Source: DASQHY01 sp035602605 (GTDB lineage Bacteria; Acidobacteriota; Terriglobia; Acidiferrales; UBA7541). Taken from it: a DNA stretch of 64,000 nucleotides. The position numbers were made by a program, and so were the translations under genes. The first letter of the stretch is position 1; every line of letters begins with the position of its first letter. This document shows, one piece after another, positions 62,562 through 64,000 of this stretch. The stretch covers positions 1-64,000 of the forward strand of contig DATNLZ010000062.1 of assembly GCA_035602605.1 (NCBI GenBank), in the 5' to 3' direction. The notes under the pieces were generated by a model. It saw only the letters and a program-made list of their open reading frames with translations. It made no database searches and was not told the origin of the DNA.

Positions 62562-64000
62562 TCACAGATCGCGACCCACTACTCCCCGATGCCTTTCGAT
62601 GGCTTCCTTTGTCACCGGAGATACGGCCAGAATAGCCTTCTGCGCACAATAGATCTTCGTGAGGTTTTCGAGAGCTTGCTCGCAACGGGGGGAAACTCGG
62701 TAGTCATTCTTCACAAGCTCATCGTCGATTAGAGCACGGAGGTAAAGAATCTGCCAGCGCCAGGAAGCTCGTGCCCGAGGTGAAAGTTGTCTGTCAGCCT
62801 GCCTGATCAGATTCCAGGCCTCTCCTGTCGCGCCGCTATGCTCGAGCACGAATCGGGGCACGCCCTTTTCTAAATTCTCAGCCCGGCGCGGAAGGTTCGT
62901 TTCTAAAATCTCAATCGCCTTTCGCACTGAGGTCACGACCGCCGGCGAAAACTCATAGGCGATGTATTCATCCACGATCGAGTCCGCCGTCCGATCCTTT
63001 TGCCAGTAGAACTGCGCGTACAGCGCCTTGTTGAGATCCTCAAAAATACCTTCCGAGTAGAGGAACCCGCCCGCGAGCAAATCTTTCTGTGCATTCCATA
63101 ACTTCTGATGATGAGCCGGCGCCGGGTTGGCGCCAAAGCCTCCCCATGGGTAGGCTCCCCACATGCTGACCTCGGGAAACCCCACGACGGGAAACCCTCC
63201 GGGGGCCGGATGTGCAGGCGATTTGCCGGAATAACGCTGAACACCGATAAACTCGTCCACCAGAATATAGTCAATCCACTGGGGTTGCTCTTTGCCGAAC
63301 CTCTCCTCGAGCCCCGCATACTCGCCCGACGTAAAGTAGTCAAATAGCCAAGTCGATAGAATGATCCTGCATCCCGGAAAGTCACGGCGGGCCATTGCTG
63401 CGATGGGCTCGGACAGGGTCAGGAACCCATTCGCCCCCCAAGGCTTACAAGGTGAGTCGGTACACCCGCCATTGTCGTAGGGCCAGGGAATGACATAATC
63501 GAGCCCCACATCCTGGAACGCGTGGAACGTTTCTTCCCGCCATTTCAACAACAACTCCTTCGCGCCAGGTTTATTGGGGCAGAGTTCTTGATGATAGTGG
63601 GCCGCAAGCTCATGGGTGTACCCGTCATGCCCGGCACTCCAGTCGGCACGCATTGCCGGCGGACTATTCGCGTAGGCGTCGTTCACAGCGATTCCGAGAC
63701 CCATATCAAGACCTAACTTCTTTGTTGTCCTGGCGATCACATTCATGCGGCCAAGCAGCGCTTGTGCCGCCGGATCCTGGATGCTCTCAAACTTGTGTAT
63801 ATCAAAGCCAAAGACGATCAGGTTGAACCCCCACAAGGCAAGGTCTTCCAGGTAGCGCTGCATCTGCTCAACCGGCGCTACGTGATAGAAATTGAAAAAA
63901 TGCGGGACAGCACAAACCCCCCGCAACGGCTTGTCAGGTAGGGAGGTTCCCCTCCAATTTCCCAGCGTGAACGAACCCTGATGATAGGTGTTGCTTCGCA
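62562..64000 (-). CDS. glycoside-hydrolase-like TIM-barrel protein, truncated by the window edge
   Basis: At least 479 residues; the frame is open to base 64000 (NTYHQGSFTLGNWRG near the edge), so the true start lies outside. Visible pattern: PHFFNFYHVAPVEQMQRYLEDLALWGFNLIVFGFD, GLDMGLGIAVNDAYANSP, IPWPYDNGGCTDSPCKPWG and IDYILVDEF, with strand-helix alternation and several acidic strand ends as in TIM-barrel glycosidases. The C-terminal ~120 residues are helical. I do not recognise a GH family with confidence. Tryptophan- and tyrosine-rich segments (SMWGAYPWGGFGANP) would fit a carbohydrate-binding groove. Confidence 0.6.
   Translation of the reverse strand, partial: RSNTYHQGSFTLGNWRGTSLPDKPLRGVCAVPHFFNFYHVAPVEQMQRYLEDLALWGFNLIVFGFDIHKFESIQDPAAQALLGRMNVIARTTKKLGLDMGLGIAVNDAYANSPPAMRADWSAGHDGYTHELAAHYHQELCPNKPGAKELLLKWREETFHAFQDVGLDYVIPWPYDNGGCTDSPCKPWGANGFLTLSEPIAAMARRDFPGCRIILSTWLFDYFTSGEYAGLEERFGKEQPQWIDYILVDEFIGVQRYSGKSPAHPAPGGFPVVGFPEVSMWGAYPWGGFGANPAPAHHQKLWNAQKDLLAGGFLYSEGIFEDLNKALYAQFYWQKDRTADSIVDEYIAYEFSPAVVTSVRKAIEILETNLPRRAENLEKGVPRFVLEHSGATGEAWNLIRQADRQLSPRARASWRWQILYLRALIDDELVKNDYRVSPRCEQALENLTKIYCAQKAILAVSPVTKEAIERHRGVVGRDL

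Noticed and set aside
1..64000. Mobile elements, CRISPR arrays, tRNA or rRNA genes
   Set aside because: No transposase, integrase, regularly spaced repeat array or cloverleaf/rRNA-like sequence was recognised by eye. Island character rests only on gene content and paralogy; a tRNAscan, CRISPR and IS search would settle it.

Overview
The window reads as chromosomal DNA of a soil-type Acidobacteriota (Bryobacter/Solibacter-like). This is an inference. It rests on two Oar-like TonB-dependent receptors with an N-terminal carboxypeptidase-regulatory domain, several Tat-exported hydrolases, moderately high GC and dense accessory catabolism. I saw no rRNA, tRNA, CRISPR array, insertion sequence or prophage gene. 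The window is almost wholly a catabolic island, rich in paralogues: two receptors, three ~700-aa Tat hydrolases, two HyuB, two APC permeases, two MFS carriers, two IclR-type regulators, and one intact plus one decayed cupin.

Layout. 1-6 kb: receptor 1 and Tat hydrolase 1 (+). 19.4-6.2 kb (-): a run of genes led by receptor 2, then SnoaL-like, NHL-repeat, acetamidase/formamidase-like, HpcH/HpaI aldolase, lactaldehyde-type dehydrogenase, double cupin, FMN 2-hydroxyacid dehydrogenase, APC permease and GNAT. The aldolase, aldehyde dehydrogenase and hydroxyacid dehydrogenase fit a route 2-keto-3-deoxy acid -> pyruvate + lactaldehyde -> lactate -> pyruvate. 21.5-20.0 kb (-): purU and a GntR/FCD regulator. 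21.5-31.8 kb (+): a tight nine-gene operon with three glutamate-synthase-like subunits (mgsABC), a four-subunit sarcosine-oxidase-like flavoenzyme (soxD-A-G-B order), a gmaS-like glutamine-synthetase homologue and an MFS carrier. Together this is a complete N-methylglutamate (NMG) pathway for methylamine, with PurU as a formate exit for the folate-bound C1 unit.

32-39 kb: Tat hydrolase 2 and an SMP-30 lactonase (-) diverge from an APC permease, a GlucD-like enolase-superfamily dehydratase and IclR (+). The divergent region holds a near-consensus sigma70 promoter and an 18-bp operator-like palindrome. 39-42 kb (+): threonine aldolase and acoAB-type E1 subunits without E2/E3. 42.6-46 kb (-): a Tat-exported CocE/NonD hydrolase and an unusual IclR-HTH plus periplasmic-binding-protein hybrid regulator. 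46.5-51.6 kb (+): hyuB, hyuA and a sarcosine-oxidase-like FAD enzyme. 51.7-64 kb (-): SDR, class III aminotransferase, a regulatory region with a CocE remnant, SDR, cupin pseudogene, 2-hydroxyacid dehydrogenase, Tat hydrolase 3, a solitary HyuB, MFS carrier, and a hydrolase-like gene running off the right edge.

The strongest candidates for something undescribed are: the NMG operon, apparently wired by GTATACT-type sites to both purU/gntR and the receptor-2 operon; the IclR-PBP regulator; and a TATGAAACG-type operator shared by two distant catabolic clusters.
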